From an uncultured Flavobacteriales bacterium (GTDB lineage: Bacteria > Bacteroidota > Bacteroidia > Flavobacteriales > BACL11), in assembly GCA_913063045.1 (NCBI GenBank), contig CAJXYM010000006.1, positions 28,061 to 92,060 of the forward strand: DNA of 64,000 bases, given 5' to 3'. Both the position numbers and the translations under genes were made by a program. Below are positions 1-7,986 of this stretch, piece by piece. The notes under the pieces were generated by a model. The model ran no database searches. It had not been told where the DNA came from and was given only the letters and a program-made list of their open reading frames with translations. Position 1 is the first letter of the stretch, and the number at the start of each line of letters is the position of its first letter.

Positions 1-382
1 ATACAAGTGTATCTGGAAGACTTTTTAAGTATACTTCTGGATATGAACTATTATAAACTCTTTTAATCCAAAATAAATATTCCATGTAGTCAACATTCCT
101 TACTTCTGTTTCGTCAAGGTAGAATGATGAAACCGTTACTTTCTTTGGAACATTATTCCAGTCGTAATGAACGTCTTGCTCTACTCTTCCTTGAACAAAT
201 GAACCTCCTTCAACGAAAGTTAGACCTGGTCCGGTAACTTGTTCTTTAAAGTTTGTGTTTACTTCATACCCGCCGTTTTTAGAGTTGTTATATGACCAAC
301 CTGTAATAGATGAGTTTTGTTTTGAGCAAGAAGCAAATATCATTATTGTACTTAGTGCTAAAATTATTTTATTTGTTTTCAT
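1..382 (-). CDS. gldK: GldK/PorK gliding and T9SS lipoprotein (N-terminal part)
   Basis: This is the first 127 codons of a leftward gene that runs off the window. It starts at ATG 382. The N-terminus is a lipoprotein signal (about 18 residues with lipobox FASC, acylated Cys19). The segment after residue 50 (GPGLTFVEGGSF, then VSSFYLDETEVRN) is the beginning of a formylglycine-generating-enzyme/sulfatase-modifying-factor fold, as in GldK/PorK. In the family, GldK forms the periplasmic ring of the type IX secretion system with GldN, around the GldL/GldM motor. It follows the PorP-like gene with a 24-bp gap on the same strand, the conserved porP-porK order. GldJ is a paralogue with the same fold, but the neighbour and the TGW(S/K)Y motif near residue 28 favour GldK. 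Confidence 0.85.
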   Translation of the reverse strand, partial: MKTNKIILALSTIMIFASCSKQNSSITGWSYNNSKNGGYEVNTNFKEQVTGPGLTFVEGGSFVQGRVEQDVHYDWNNVPKKVTVSSFYLDETEVRNVDYMEYLFWIKRVYNSSYPEVYLKSLPDTLV

Positions 383-406
383 TATTAAATGCAATTAGGT
401 TAATAA

Positions 407-1396
407 TTAGAATTGTGGACAACTGATTGTGTTAAATGATTTAGATCTAGATTGACGAGGCATGAAATAAGTAAATGATATTTCATGAGCACCCATTGTA
501 TTACTGTTTTTTAAGTTACTTACAGTAATATCGTAGCTATATCCAAATTTAAAGGTTTCTTGAATTACTCCAAACATTAAAATAAATGAGTCAAAGTTTT
601 CTAAACTGTTTCTTGCCCATAATCCACCAACAAGAGGTCCTCTATAGATATAAACTCCATAATTAAATTGTTGGAAATCTTGTTGCTTCTGGTAAAGAAA
701 GTTGGGAGAAATAGTTGTAACATTATTTTTATATTTACTTAATGGGAAATTTCCTCCCATATGAGCTGTAAATTTACTTGGCAGCTGACTCTCACTAATA
801 AAACCTTGTTCAGGCTGTGTCATATGGTGAAACGCCATTCCAAAAAATAAATTTTGTGTGTATCCAATAACACCAGATGAGAAATCTATGTGGGCTACAC
901 TTGAAGGGTTATTAGCTATATCCTCTTGTGTTGGGTATATGAATCCATATTTTTGATCAATCATATCACCAAATGTTAGCTGACTCCAATCAAGATCCAG
1001 CATTCTAAATGAAGCTTCGAATCCTGCTTTTAGAGCAAATCCTCTATTTACCTGTAAATGGTATGAGTACAATGCAGAAAGTGAGTTTAGTTGAATATTC
1101 CCATCTCCACTTCGGTCATTTAAAACAATAAATCCTAGACCTCCATTTACGGCGTCTACAGGAGCATCAAATGAAGCAGATGTTGTTATAAAAGTCCTTC
1201 CAATTCCAGGCCACTGGTCTCTGTAGTTTAATGCCATTCTTGGCCCTCCATGAGCGCTAGCTCCTGTAAATGCAGGATTTAGGTATATAGGGTTAGCATA
1301 GAACTGACTAAATGCAGGGTCTTGCGCACTAGATTGTAAGCTAATCAGTAGACTTGCTCCAAAAACTAGTATAAATTTTGATATATTATTAATCAT
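407..1396 (-). CDS. porP: PorP/SprF family type IX secretion outer-membrane protein
   Basis: A 329-aa protein with a cleavable signal peptide (about 24 residues ending SSAQ). The mature start, with PAFSQFYANPIYLNPAFTGA, is the hallmark of the PorP/SprF family. These are outer-membrane beta-barrel-type proteins that attach T9SS machinery or SprB-type adhesins to the cell envelope. The rest is rich in alternating aromatic/polar strands and ends in a phenylalanine-bearing strand. Position immediately upstream of gldK suggests the core T9SS PorP rather than one of the many adhesin-paired SprF paralogues, but sequence alone cannot separate them. A TAnnTTTG promoter element lies about 30 bp upstream, and the gene is divergent from porU. 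Confidence 0.85.
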   Translation of the reverse strand: MINNISKFILVFGASLLISLQSSAQDPAFSQFYANPIYLNPAFTGASAHGGPRMALNYRDQWPGIGRTFITTSASFDAPVDAVNGGLGFIVLNDRSGDGNIQLNSLSALYSYHLQVNRGFALKAGFEASFRMLDLDWSQLTFGDMIDQKYGFIYPTQEDIANNPSSVAHIDFSSGVIGYTQNLFFGMAFHHMTQPEQGFISESQLPSKFTAHMGGNFPLSKYKNNVTTISPNFLYQKQQDFQQFNYGVYIYRGPLVGGLWARNSLENFDSFILMFGVIQETFKFGYSYDITVSNLKNSNTMGAHEISFTYFMPRQSRSKSFNTISCPQF

Positions 1397-1426
1397 ATAA
1401 TTAGTGATTTCATGATTTAAACCTCA

Positions 1427-1434
1427 CAAAAATA
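1427..1434 (-). promoter_or_regulatory. Bacteroidota -7 element for porP-gldK
   Basis: On the minus strand this reads TATTTTTG, matching the Bacteroidota primary sigma factor -7 consensus TAnnTTTG. It is about 30 bp upstream of the porP start codon in the divergent porP-porU spacer. No convincing -33 TTTG was found. Confidence 0.5.
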
Positions 1435-1526
1435 AACATTTTATTTGTTTTTACCCTGAAACTAATCTAAAAAAGTGAAATAATGATTTATTAATAACGT
1501 TATGTAAATGATTTTAAAATCTTAAC

Positions 1527-1534
1527 TAACTTTG
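1527..1534 (+). promoter_or_regulatory. -7 element abutting the porU start codon
   Basis: TAACTTTG matches TAnnTTTG. Its last G is only 5 bases before the porU ATG at 1540. Since transcription normally starts about 5-7 bases after this element, the mRNA would start at or next to the AUG, so a leaderless transcript is expected. Confidence 0.5.
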
Positions 1535-1539
1535 CAATA

Positions 1540-4500
1540 ATGATTAGAAGACTCTTATTTATTTTAGTTTGTTGTTTACTTGTGTTTGTTTCAAGTGCTC
1601 AGCAAAACTCCGTTTTAAATAACGGTAAATGGTTTAAGGTTAGTGTCGAAAATGATGGTATTTATAAAATTAATTATACTGATTTAAATGCTATGAATTT
1701 GAGTGAAAATGTAATTTCTATAAACTCAATAAAACTTTATGGTAATGGTGGCAGTATGTTGCCAAATATAAATTCAGAACCTAGATATTCTGACTTACAA
1801 GAAAACGCTATTTTTATTGAAGATATTAATAATAATAATATTTTTGATTCAGAAGATTTTATTTTGTTTTATGGTCAATCAACAGACACTTGGAAATATA
1901 ATAGCTCATCTAATTTATTTGAACATCAAAATCATTTTTTTAGTGATGAAAATTATTATTTTATAACCATAGAGGAATCATTATCTAATGCAAATGGTAA
2001 AAGAGTAACTAATAAAAACTTAGTAGGCTCATTTGATTTAACTATAAACACCTTTAATGATTATCAATTTCATGAACAAGATATAGAAAACCTAATTCAA
2101 TCTGGTAGTAGGTGGTTCGGCGAGAGGTTTGAAATTCAAAATACATATTCATTTGATTATAATTTTCCTAATTTAAAAAATAATGTGCCTGTTTATATTA
2201 AAGCGTCTGTTGCTGCAAGATCAATAAATAGCTCTTCATTTTCCATTAAAGCAAATTCAAATTATTTAAATTCCATTGGAGTTGCTAATATTATTTATCA
2301 ATATGCTTCTGAGTATGCTAAATCTTCAGATGCTACTAGATCTTTCCTCTCAGATAATGATATTATTGATATTACTTTAAACTATAGTTCTTCAGAGAAT
2401 AACGCAATTGGTTGGTTAGATTATTTAGAGTTAAATGTTACTAGAGACTTAACAATGACTAATGATTTTATGTTATTTAGGTATTCTAATTTGTCTAATG
2501 ACCTTACTGCTCAATATGAAATATCTAATGCAAATTCAAATACTATTATTTGGGATATAACTGACCCCATTAATATTCAAAATTTGCAAAAATCATACTT
2601 GAATTCAAAGTTGATTTTTAATGATTCAATAAATATATTAAAGCAGTACTGTATGTTTAACGGAAATAATTTTAATAGTCCAAATTTTGTGGGATTAATT
2701 GAGAATCAAAATTTGCAAGCTCTTCCATCCACTATAGAATATGTGATAATATCTCATCCTAATTTTTTGAATGCAGCTAATCGACTAGCAAATTTTCACA
2801 AGGAGAATGATGGTTTATCATCTTTTGTTGTAACTCCTCAGCAAATATATAATGAGTTTTCTTCTGGAGTAGAAGATGTTACTGCTATTAGAGATTTTAT
2901 TAAGATGTTATATGATAGAGATAACGCATCAATTGAATATGTACTATTGATGGGTGATGGTTCATATGATCATAAAAACAGGATATCACCAAATCATAAT
3001 TTTATTCCTACTTTTCAATCACCAAATTCTTTACACCCTACATTAAGTTATGTTACCGATGATTATTTTACATTATTAGATATTGACGATGGTGACTTTA
3101 ATAATGATATTGTTGATATTTGTTTGGGTAGGATACCTGTTGTTTCTCTAACTCAAGCTAATCAAGTTGTTGATAAGATTGAGGCTTATTATGATGAGAG
3201 ATCTTTAGGAGATTGGAGAAACAACATCACTTTTGTTGCTGATGACGGAGATAATGGTACACCACCAGATGGAAATCTTCATATGCGTGATGCTGATAAA
3301 TTAGCAGAAAATTTAGATACTGTATATGCTAATTTAAATTTAAAAAAAATATATTTAGATAACTTTTTACAAGAATCAACTCCCGGAGGGCCTAGAAGTC
3401 CTCAAACTCAAAGTGCTATAAATAAATGTATTGAAAAAGGAACATTTTTAATTAATTACACTGGCCATGGAGGACCTTTAGGATGGACTCAAGAGAGAAT
3501 ATTGGAGATTGATCAAATCCAAAATTGGGATAATTTATATAAGCTTCCTTTATTTATGACTGCAACATGTAAATTCTCAAATTTTGATGATCCAGAAAAA
3601 ACTTCAGCAGGAGAATTAGCTTTATTGAACCCCAAAGGAGGTGCTATTGCACTTTTAACAACAACTCGCCTTGTTTATGCTGCACCAAATTATACGCTTA
3701 ATAAAAATTTTGTTAGTGTATTCTATGAAAAAAATAATGGTCAATTTCCAACTTTGGGTCAGCTTTTTAAGAAAACTAAAGTATTAAGTGGCTCCAACAC
3801 GAATACAAGAAATTTTACGCTCCTCGGTGATCCAGCATTAAGACTTTCTTATCCAGAATATAATATTAGCTCAACAACAAATATCGATACAATGAAAGCA
3901 TTAGAAGAAGTAATAGTTTCAGGAGAAATTCTTGATAATAACGGATTACTAATGAATAATTTTAACGGTATTGTTTATCCTACAGTTTTCGATAAAGAAG
4001 TCGTTTCTCTAACATTAGGTCAAGAATCTTGCACCCCAATGCCATATAGGAATCAAGATAATATTATTTATAAAGGTTTAGCAACAGTCAACGCAGGACA
4101 GTTTACATTTTCTTTTGTTGTTCCCAAGGATATTGAGAATAATTTTGCTAATGGAAAAATAAGTTATTATGCTAAAAGTGATGATGGAGATGATGCTAGC
4201 GGGCATGATGATTCTTTTTTGATAGGTGGTTTGTCTGATAATATAAATTACGATTTTGAAGGTCCATCTTTATCGTTATTTATGAATAATAGAAATTTTT
4301 TAGATGGAGGTATTACAAATAGTAGCCCTAGCTTATTAGTTGATATTGAAGATTTAAATGGAGTGAATACAGTTGGTAATGGTATCGGGCATGATATTAT
4401 TGCATATTTAGATAATAACACTTCGGAACCAATCAATTTGAATGATTATTATACTTCTGAAATTGATAATTATAAAAAGGGTGAGGTGCTATTTCCTTTT

Positions 4501-4920
4501 CAAGATTTAGATTTAGGTGAGCATATAATAACGATAAAAGTTTGGGATGTCTTTAATAATTCATCTCAACAATCTCTTGCTTTTAATGTAGTTGAAGATG
4601 ATAATATAATAATTTCAAACTTTAAATGTTATCCAAACCCTGTTAGCTCATCAGCAGAATTCTTTTTTGAATATAACAAGAGTGAAAATATTTCTGATTT
4701 TTCTTTTGAAATATTCTCTACCACAGGACAATTAATTAGAACAATTAATAAGAATATGTTTATTGACGGTTACAGAATTGGTCCTATAATCTGGGATGGG
4801 AAAAATAGTTATGGCAATTCCTTAAGTCCTGGAATATATATAGTCAAGTTAAATATTTCATCAGAAGATGGTATGCTTAGTTCAGAATCTATACCTATTG
4901 CAATAACTCCAAATTATTAA
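1540..4920 (+). CDS. porU: PorU, type IX secretion sortase (C25 gingipain-like)
   Basis: An 1126-aa secreted protein, signal peptide ending SSAQ near residue 21. PorU is the cell-surface transpeptidase that removes the C-terminal signal of T9SS cargo and links it to lipopolysaccharide. The caspase-like C25 domain lies around residues 395-770. The catalytic His is H643 in NYTGHGG and the nucleophile is C677 in MTATCKFSNFD. A lengthy N-terminal beta region precedes it and a FlgD-like immunoglobulin domain with a PNP motif follows (about 1030-1115). Length is normal for the family. The stop is 22 bp before a glutaredoxin gene, and porV follows two genes on, the arrangement seen in many Bacteroidota. 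The promoter element nearly touches the start codon. Confidence 0.95.
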   Translation: MIRRLLFILVCCLLVFVSSAQQNSVLNNGKWFKVSVENDGIYKINYTDLNAMNLSENVISINSIKLYGNGGSMLPNINSEPRYSDLQENAIFIEDINNNNIFDSEDFILFYGQSTDTWKYNSSSNLFEHQNHFFSDENYYFITIEESLSNANGKRVTNKNLVGSFDLTINTFNDYQFHEQDIENLIQSGSRWFGERFEIQNTYSFDYNFPNLKNNVPVYIKASVAARSINSSSFSIKANSNYLNSIGVANIIYQYASEYAKSSDATRSFLSDNDIIDITLNYSSSENNAIGWLDYLELNVTRDLTMTNDFMLFRYSNLSNDLTAQYEISNANSNTIIWDITDPINIQNLQKSYLNSKLIFNDSINILKQYCMFNGNNFNSPNFVGLIENQNLQALPSTIEYVIISHPNFLNAANRLANFHKENDGLSSFVVTPQQIYNEFSSGVEDVTAIRDFIKMLYDRDNASIEYVLLMGDGSYDHKNRISPNHNFIPTFQSPNSLHPTLSYVTDDYFTLLDIDDGDFNNDIVDICLGRIPVVSLTQANQVVDKIEAYYDERSLGDWRNNITFVADDGDNGTPPDGNLHMRDADKLAENLDTVYANLNLKKIYLDNFLQESTPGGPRSPQTQSAINKCIEKGTFLINYTGHGGPLGWTQERILEIDQIQNWDNLYKLPLFMTATCKFSNFDDPEKTSAGELALLNPKGGAIALLTTTRLVYAAPNYTLNKNFVSVFYEKNNGQFPTLGQLFKKTKVLSGSNTNTRNFTLLGDPALRLSYPEYNISSTTNIDTMKALEEVIVSGEILDNNGLLMNNFNGIVYPTVFDKEVVSLTLGQESCTPMPYRNQDNIIYKGLATVNAGQFTFSFVVPKDIENNFANGKISYYAKSDDGDDASGHDDSFLIGGLSDNINYDFEGPSLSLFMNNRNFLDGGITNSSPSLLVDIEDLNGVNTVGNGIGHDIIAYLDNNTSEPINLNDYYTSEIDNYKKGEVLFPFQDLDLGEHIITIKVWDVFNNSSQQSLAFNVVEDDNIIISNFKCYPNPVSSSAEFFFEYNKSENISDFSFEIFSTTGQLIRTINKNMFIDGYRIGPIIWDGKNSYGNSLSPGIYIVKLNISSEDGMLSSESIPIAITPNY

Positions 4921-4942
4921 CGTTATTTAAAAAGTAATTATT

Positions 4943-5176
4943 ATGATTATTAAAATGTATAGTGCTTTATGGTGTCCAGCTTGCGTAAGTGCAAGAAAAT
5001 TTTTAGATGAAAAAGAAATAAATTATGAGTATATAGATATTACTAATAATACCGAAGCAATAGACTTTATTAAGAAAGTAAATAATGGAAAACGAATTAT
5101 TCCAACTTTTGTAATTAATAATCAGATTTATGCCAATCCTGGAATAAGTAAATTAAATAATTTATTACAACAATAA
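4943..5176 (+). CDS. Glutaredoxin-like thiol oxidoreductase
   Basis: A 77-aa single-domain thioredoxin-fold protein. The redox motif is CPAC at residues 11-14, preceded by Trp10; the cis-proline segment is RIIPTFVI near residue 55. Size and motif fit small glutaredoxins/NrdH-like redoxins. No signal peptide is present, so it should act in the cytoplasm. It lies between porU and porV, 22 bp after porU, and is probably co-transcribed. Whether it serves disulphide chemistry of secretion or ribonucleotide reductase cannot be told here. The electron donor (glutathione, mycothiol-like thiol or thioredoxin reductase) is unknown. Confidence 0.85.
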   Translation: MIIKMYSALWCPACVSARKFLDEKEINYEYIDITNNTEAIDFIKKVNNGKRIIPTFVINNQIYANPGISKLNNLLQQ

Positions 5177-5180
5177 TCAC

Positions 5181-5188
5181 TAATTTTG
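5181..5188 (+). promoter_or_regulatory. -7 element upstream of porV
   Basis: TAATTTTG fits TAnnTTTG and lies 17 bases before the porV ATG, just after the glutaredoxin stop. It suggests that porV-ispF has its own promoter besides read-through from porU. Confidence 0.4.
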
Positions 5189-5205
5189 TAAATCAATAAT
5201 ATAGT

Positions 5206-6390
5206 ATGAATAAAAGTATTTTAGTATTAATCTTTTTTGTTTTTGCAATTAAATTATTTGCTCAAGACCCTTCTCTTGAAGAATTGTCTGGCGGTAATTT
5301 AAATACAATTACTACAGCTGTCCCATTTCTCCTTATTTCTCCAGATTCAAAAGCTGGTGCTATGGGTGATGTGGGTGTAGCAACTTCTCCAGATGCCAAT
5401 TCTTTACATTGGAATCCTGCAAAGTATTCTTTTGTTGAAGATGAGGTAGGGTTTTCTGTTTCTTATGTTCCATGGCTACGAGCTCTAGTTCCAGATATAA
5501 ACTTATCCTATCTTTCAGGATATAAGAAAATTAATGATAACGAAACTGTAGCAATGGAGCTAAGGTATTTTACATTAGGTGATATTACTTTTACAGATGT
5601 AATTGGAAATACAATCGGACAATATAAGCCAAGTGAATTTGCTTTAGGTACTGCATATTCTAGAAAACTGTCTGATAATTTTTCTTTAGCAATTGCAGCA
5701 AGATACATTTATTCTAATCTTACTGGTGGACAATCTGCAGGAGGAATTAATACAAATGCAGGTCAGTCTGTAGCTGCTGATGTTGCTGGGTTTTATCAGA
5801 AATCTATTAGAATAGCTCAAAAAGATTTAAACCTTGCTTTTGGTGGAAATATTTCAAATATTGGAAATAAAATTTCATATACAGAAACATCTACAAGAGA
5901 TTTTATTCCTATTAATCTAAGATTAGGTACAGCAGTTTCTATGGATTTTGATGAATATAATAGAATGTCTTTTGCTTTTGATATTAATAAGCTACTTGTT
6001 CCTACTCCTCCAATATATAACGATACCATTCAGGGTCAAATTGATTATGGTAAAGATCCAAATGTTTCAGTTGTAAGTGGGATTTTTCAATCATTTGGAG
6101 ATGCTCCAAATGGTTTTAAAGAGGAGATGAGAGAAATAAATTTCTCATTAGGAACAGAATATTGGTATGCAGATCAATTTGCTTTAAGAGCAGGTTATTT
6201 TTATGAACATGACACCAAGGGTGGGAGGAAGTTTTTTACATTTGGTTCTGGTGTTAAGTATAATGTTTTTGCTCTTGATTTTTCCTATTTAATAAATGCA
6301 AGTAGATCAATCAACGGAAATAACCCATTAGCTAATACCATGAGATTTACTCTAGTATTTGATTTTGGGGAAATGGAAATTTTGAATTAA
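5206..6390 (+). CDS. porV: PorV (LptO), type IX secretion outer-membrane shuttle protein
   Basis: A 394-aa outer-membrane protein with a signal peptide ending LFAQ (about residue 19). The early segment SPDSKAGAMGDVGVA followed by NSLHWNPAKYSF is characteristic of PorV, a FadL-like 14-strand barrel. In the family, PorV captures cargo emerging from the SprA translocon and delivers it to the PorU/PorZ attachment complex. The protein ends in a typical C-terminal barrel strand (TLVFDFGEMEILN). It follows porU and a small glutaredoxin and is 2 bp ahead of ispF. Conserved linkage to porU supports the name over other FadL-type barrels such as the one at 27.5-29.0 kb. Confidence 0.93.
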   Translation: MNKSILVLIFFVFAIKLFAQDPSLEELSGGNLNTITTAVPFLLISPDSKAGAMGDVGVATSPDANSLHWNPAKYSFVEDEVGFSVSYVPWLRALVPDINLSYLSGYKKINDNETVAMELRYFTLGDITFTDVIGNTIGQYKPSEFALGTAYSRKLSDNFSLAIAARYIYSNLTGGQSAGGINTNAGQSVAADVAGFYQKSIRIAQKDLNLAFGGNISNIGNKISYTETSTRDFIPINLRLGTAVSMDFDEYNRMSFAFDINKLLVPTPPIYNDTIQGQIDYGKDPNVSVVSGIFQSFGDAPNGFKEEMREINFSLGTEYWYADQFALRAGYFYEHDTKGGRKFFTFGSGVKYNVFALDFSYLINASRSINGNNPLANTMRFTLVFDFGEMEILN

Positions 6391-6392
6391 TT

Positions 6393-6881
6393 ATGAATTT
6401 TAGAATTGGTTTTGGTTTTGATGTGCATCAGTTGACTGAAACTAGAGATTTTTGGCTAGGCGGTATTATGATACCTCATTATAAAGGTGGTCTGGGTCAT
6501 TCTGATGCTGATGTTTTAATTCATGTCATATGTGATGCTTTACTTGGAGCTGCGAATATGGGGGATATTGGAATGCACTTCCCTGACACCTCAGATAAGT
6601 ATAAAAATATAGATAGTAAAATTTTGCTAAAAAAAGTAATGTTGTTAGTTAGAGAAAAAGGTTTTGAAATTGGTAATATTGATTCTACAATTTGTTTGCA
6701 AACTCCAAAGCTTTCTCCATACATTAAACAAATGCAAGATACTTTGGCCGAATGTATTCAGATTGATACTGAGCTTATTTCTATTAAAGCAACGACAACT
6801 GAGAAGTTAAGCTTTGTGGGTAGAGAAGAGGGAGTTTCGGCTTACGCTACTGTATTAATTAATAAAGTTAGGATCTCTTAA
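6393..6881 (+). CDS. ispF: IspF, 2-C-methyl-D-erythritol 2,4-cyclodiphosphate synthase
   Basis: A 162-aa enzyme of the MEP isoprenoid pathway. It cyclises 4-diphosphocytidyl-methylerythritol 2-phosphate to MEcPP with release of CMP. The metal-binding signature is intact: D10-x-H12 in GFDVHQ and H44 in the ADVLIHVICDAL segment. The C-terminal KATTTEKLSFVGREEG segment contacts CDP. Length matches the usual trimeric enzyme (about 155-165 aa). The start codon is 2 bp after the porV stop, so the two are translationally close. The last 27 bp overlap the convergent gene at 6855-7337. Confidence 0.97.
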   Translation: MNFRIGFGFDVHQLTETRDFWLGGIMIPHYKGGLGHSDADVLIHVICDALLGAANMGDIGMHFPDTSDKYKNIDSKILLKKVMLLVREKGFEIGNIDSTICLQTPKLSPYIKQMQDTLAECIQIDTELISIKATTTEKLSFVGREEGVSAYATVLINKVRIS

Positions 6882-7337
6882 ATATGTCGTAATTTGAGCA
6901 TTAGCACAAATTACTTGTTTTTTGTTTAAAGCATTAACCTCGTTTTTTACTTCATATTTCCCATGTAATTTTAATCCCTTTTCTATGTCCTTTATTTGGG
7001 ATTCATTAATTTTAAATTCAAGTAATAGGGAAGTATCTGCAGGCTGTAAATAATTAATCTCTGCATTTTTCACCCATATAATTAAATTACAATTTTTATT
7101 TTTAAAAATGTAATAATACATGGTAGGAAAGAAAGGGTCACAAGCTGAGAATATTGTTCCTCCAAAGATAGTTTTATGAAAATTAATATTGAAAATTGTT
7201 TTTTTTATAACAACAGTCATCTTTCTGTAATCTGCAGATATTTTTTTTAAAATAATTCTATTAAAAAATAAAGGAGGGTATAAGTTAAATAAGATCTTAA
7301 GACTCAGTCTTGAAGATAAATATTCTTTGATTTTCAT
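6855..7337 (-). CDS. DUF4442-type hot-dog fold protein, putative thioesterase
   Basis: A 160-aa cytoplasmic protein resembling DUF4442 (YiiD C-terminal-like) hot-dog proteins. The segment HKTIFGGTIFSACDPFFPTMYY (central part, residues about 54-75) is where such proteins carry the substrate-binding helix, and the C-terminal half forms the expected strands. Family members are probably acyl-CoA thioesterases or acyl-binding proteins; no member-specific catalytic residue can be assigned here. It ends 27 bp inside convergent ispF and is 19 bp downstream of the peroxiredoxin gene on the same strand, so it is likely read from that promoter. Confidence 0.65.
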   Translation of the reverse strand: MKIKEYLSSRLSLKILFNLYPPLFFNRIILKKISADYRKMTVVIKKTIFNINFHKTIFGGTIFSACDPFFPTMYYYIFKNKNCNLIIWVKNAEINYLQPADTSLLLEFKINESQIKDIEKGLKLHGKYEVKNEVNALNKKQVICANAQITTYLRDPNFIN

Positions 7338-7356
7338 TTCTGCTTTTTTAGAGCAA

Positions 7357-7926
7357 CTACTTTTTTACTGGACAGAATTCTCCATTTTTTTCAAAATAAA
7401 TAAGCGCATCAACAGTTCTCAATTCTTCACTTACATTCCTAACTAGAGTAAAAAAATTGATTAATTGATGTTGCACAATACCACTTTTATCAATTAGAAA
7501 TAAACCTCTGTAGGGAATCATTGGTCCAGTAGCAATAAGTTGATCATCTTCATCCATTTCATATTCTCCAGCTAATGTGCCATAATTTGCACTAATAGTT
7601 TTAGACATATCTGATATAAGAGGATATTTTATTCCTTTTATGCCTCCTTTATCTTTAGCTAAATCTAGCCAGTTTAAATGGGACTCTTCTGAATCAGTAG
7701 AGCACCCAATTACTTCTACATTTCTTGATTGAAAATCAGATAATTTTTCTTGAAAATCATGTAGCTCAGATGGGCAAATTCCTGAAAAATCTTTTGTGTA
7801 AAAAAATAATAAAACATATTTTTTATCAATAAATTGATCTAGTGAAAAATTATTTATTACTTCATTGCCATTAACTACCGCAGTAGCATTAAATGATGGT
7901 GCTTTTTTTCCTACTAGTGATCCCAT
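7357..7926 (-). CDS. Typical 2-Cys peroxiredoxin (AhpC/Prx1 family)
   Basis: A 189-aa peroxidase that reduces H2O2 and organic peroxides. The peroxidatic cysteine is C51 in SGICPSEL and the resolving cysteine is C185 in GEFCPVKK close to the C-terminus, the typical 2-Cys layout. The usual proline of the PxxxT/SxxC active-site loop is Thr44 here (YTKDFSGIC), a small departure. Between them lie the expected thioredoxin-fold strands (EVIGCSTDSEESHLNW). It is directly downstream of katG on the same strand (60-bp gap) but has its own TAnnTTTG element, so it may be transcribed both alone and with katG. Confidence 0.92.
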   Translation of the reverse strand: MGSLVGKKAPSFNATAVVNGNEVINNFSLDQFIDKKYVLLFFYTKDFSGICPSELHDFQEKLSDFQSRNVEVIGCSTDSEESHLNWLDLAKDKGGIKGIKYPLISDMSKTISANYGTLAGEYEMDEDDQLIATGPMIPYRGLFLIDKSGIVQHQLINFFTLVRNVSEELRTVDALIYFEKNGEFCPVKK

Positions 7927-7949
7927 ATTAATTATATTTAAGTTAAACC

Positions 7950-7957
7950 CAAAATTA
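7950..7957 (-). promoter_or_regulatory. -7 element for the peroxiredoxin gene
   Basis: Minus-strand TAATTTTG matches TAnnTTTG, 23 bases upstream of the peroxiredoxin ATG, within the katG-prx spacer. Confidence 0.4.
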
Positions 7958-7986
7958 AACTAATAACTTTAATTAAAAAAAATAAT

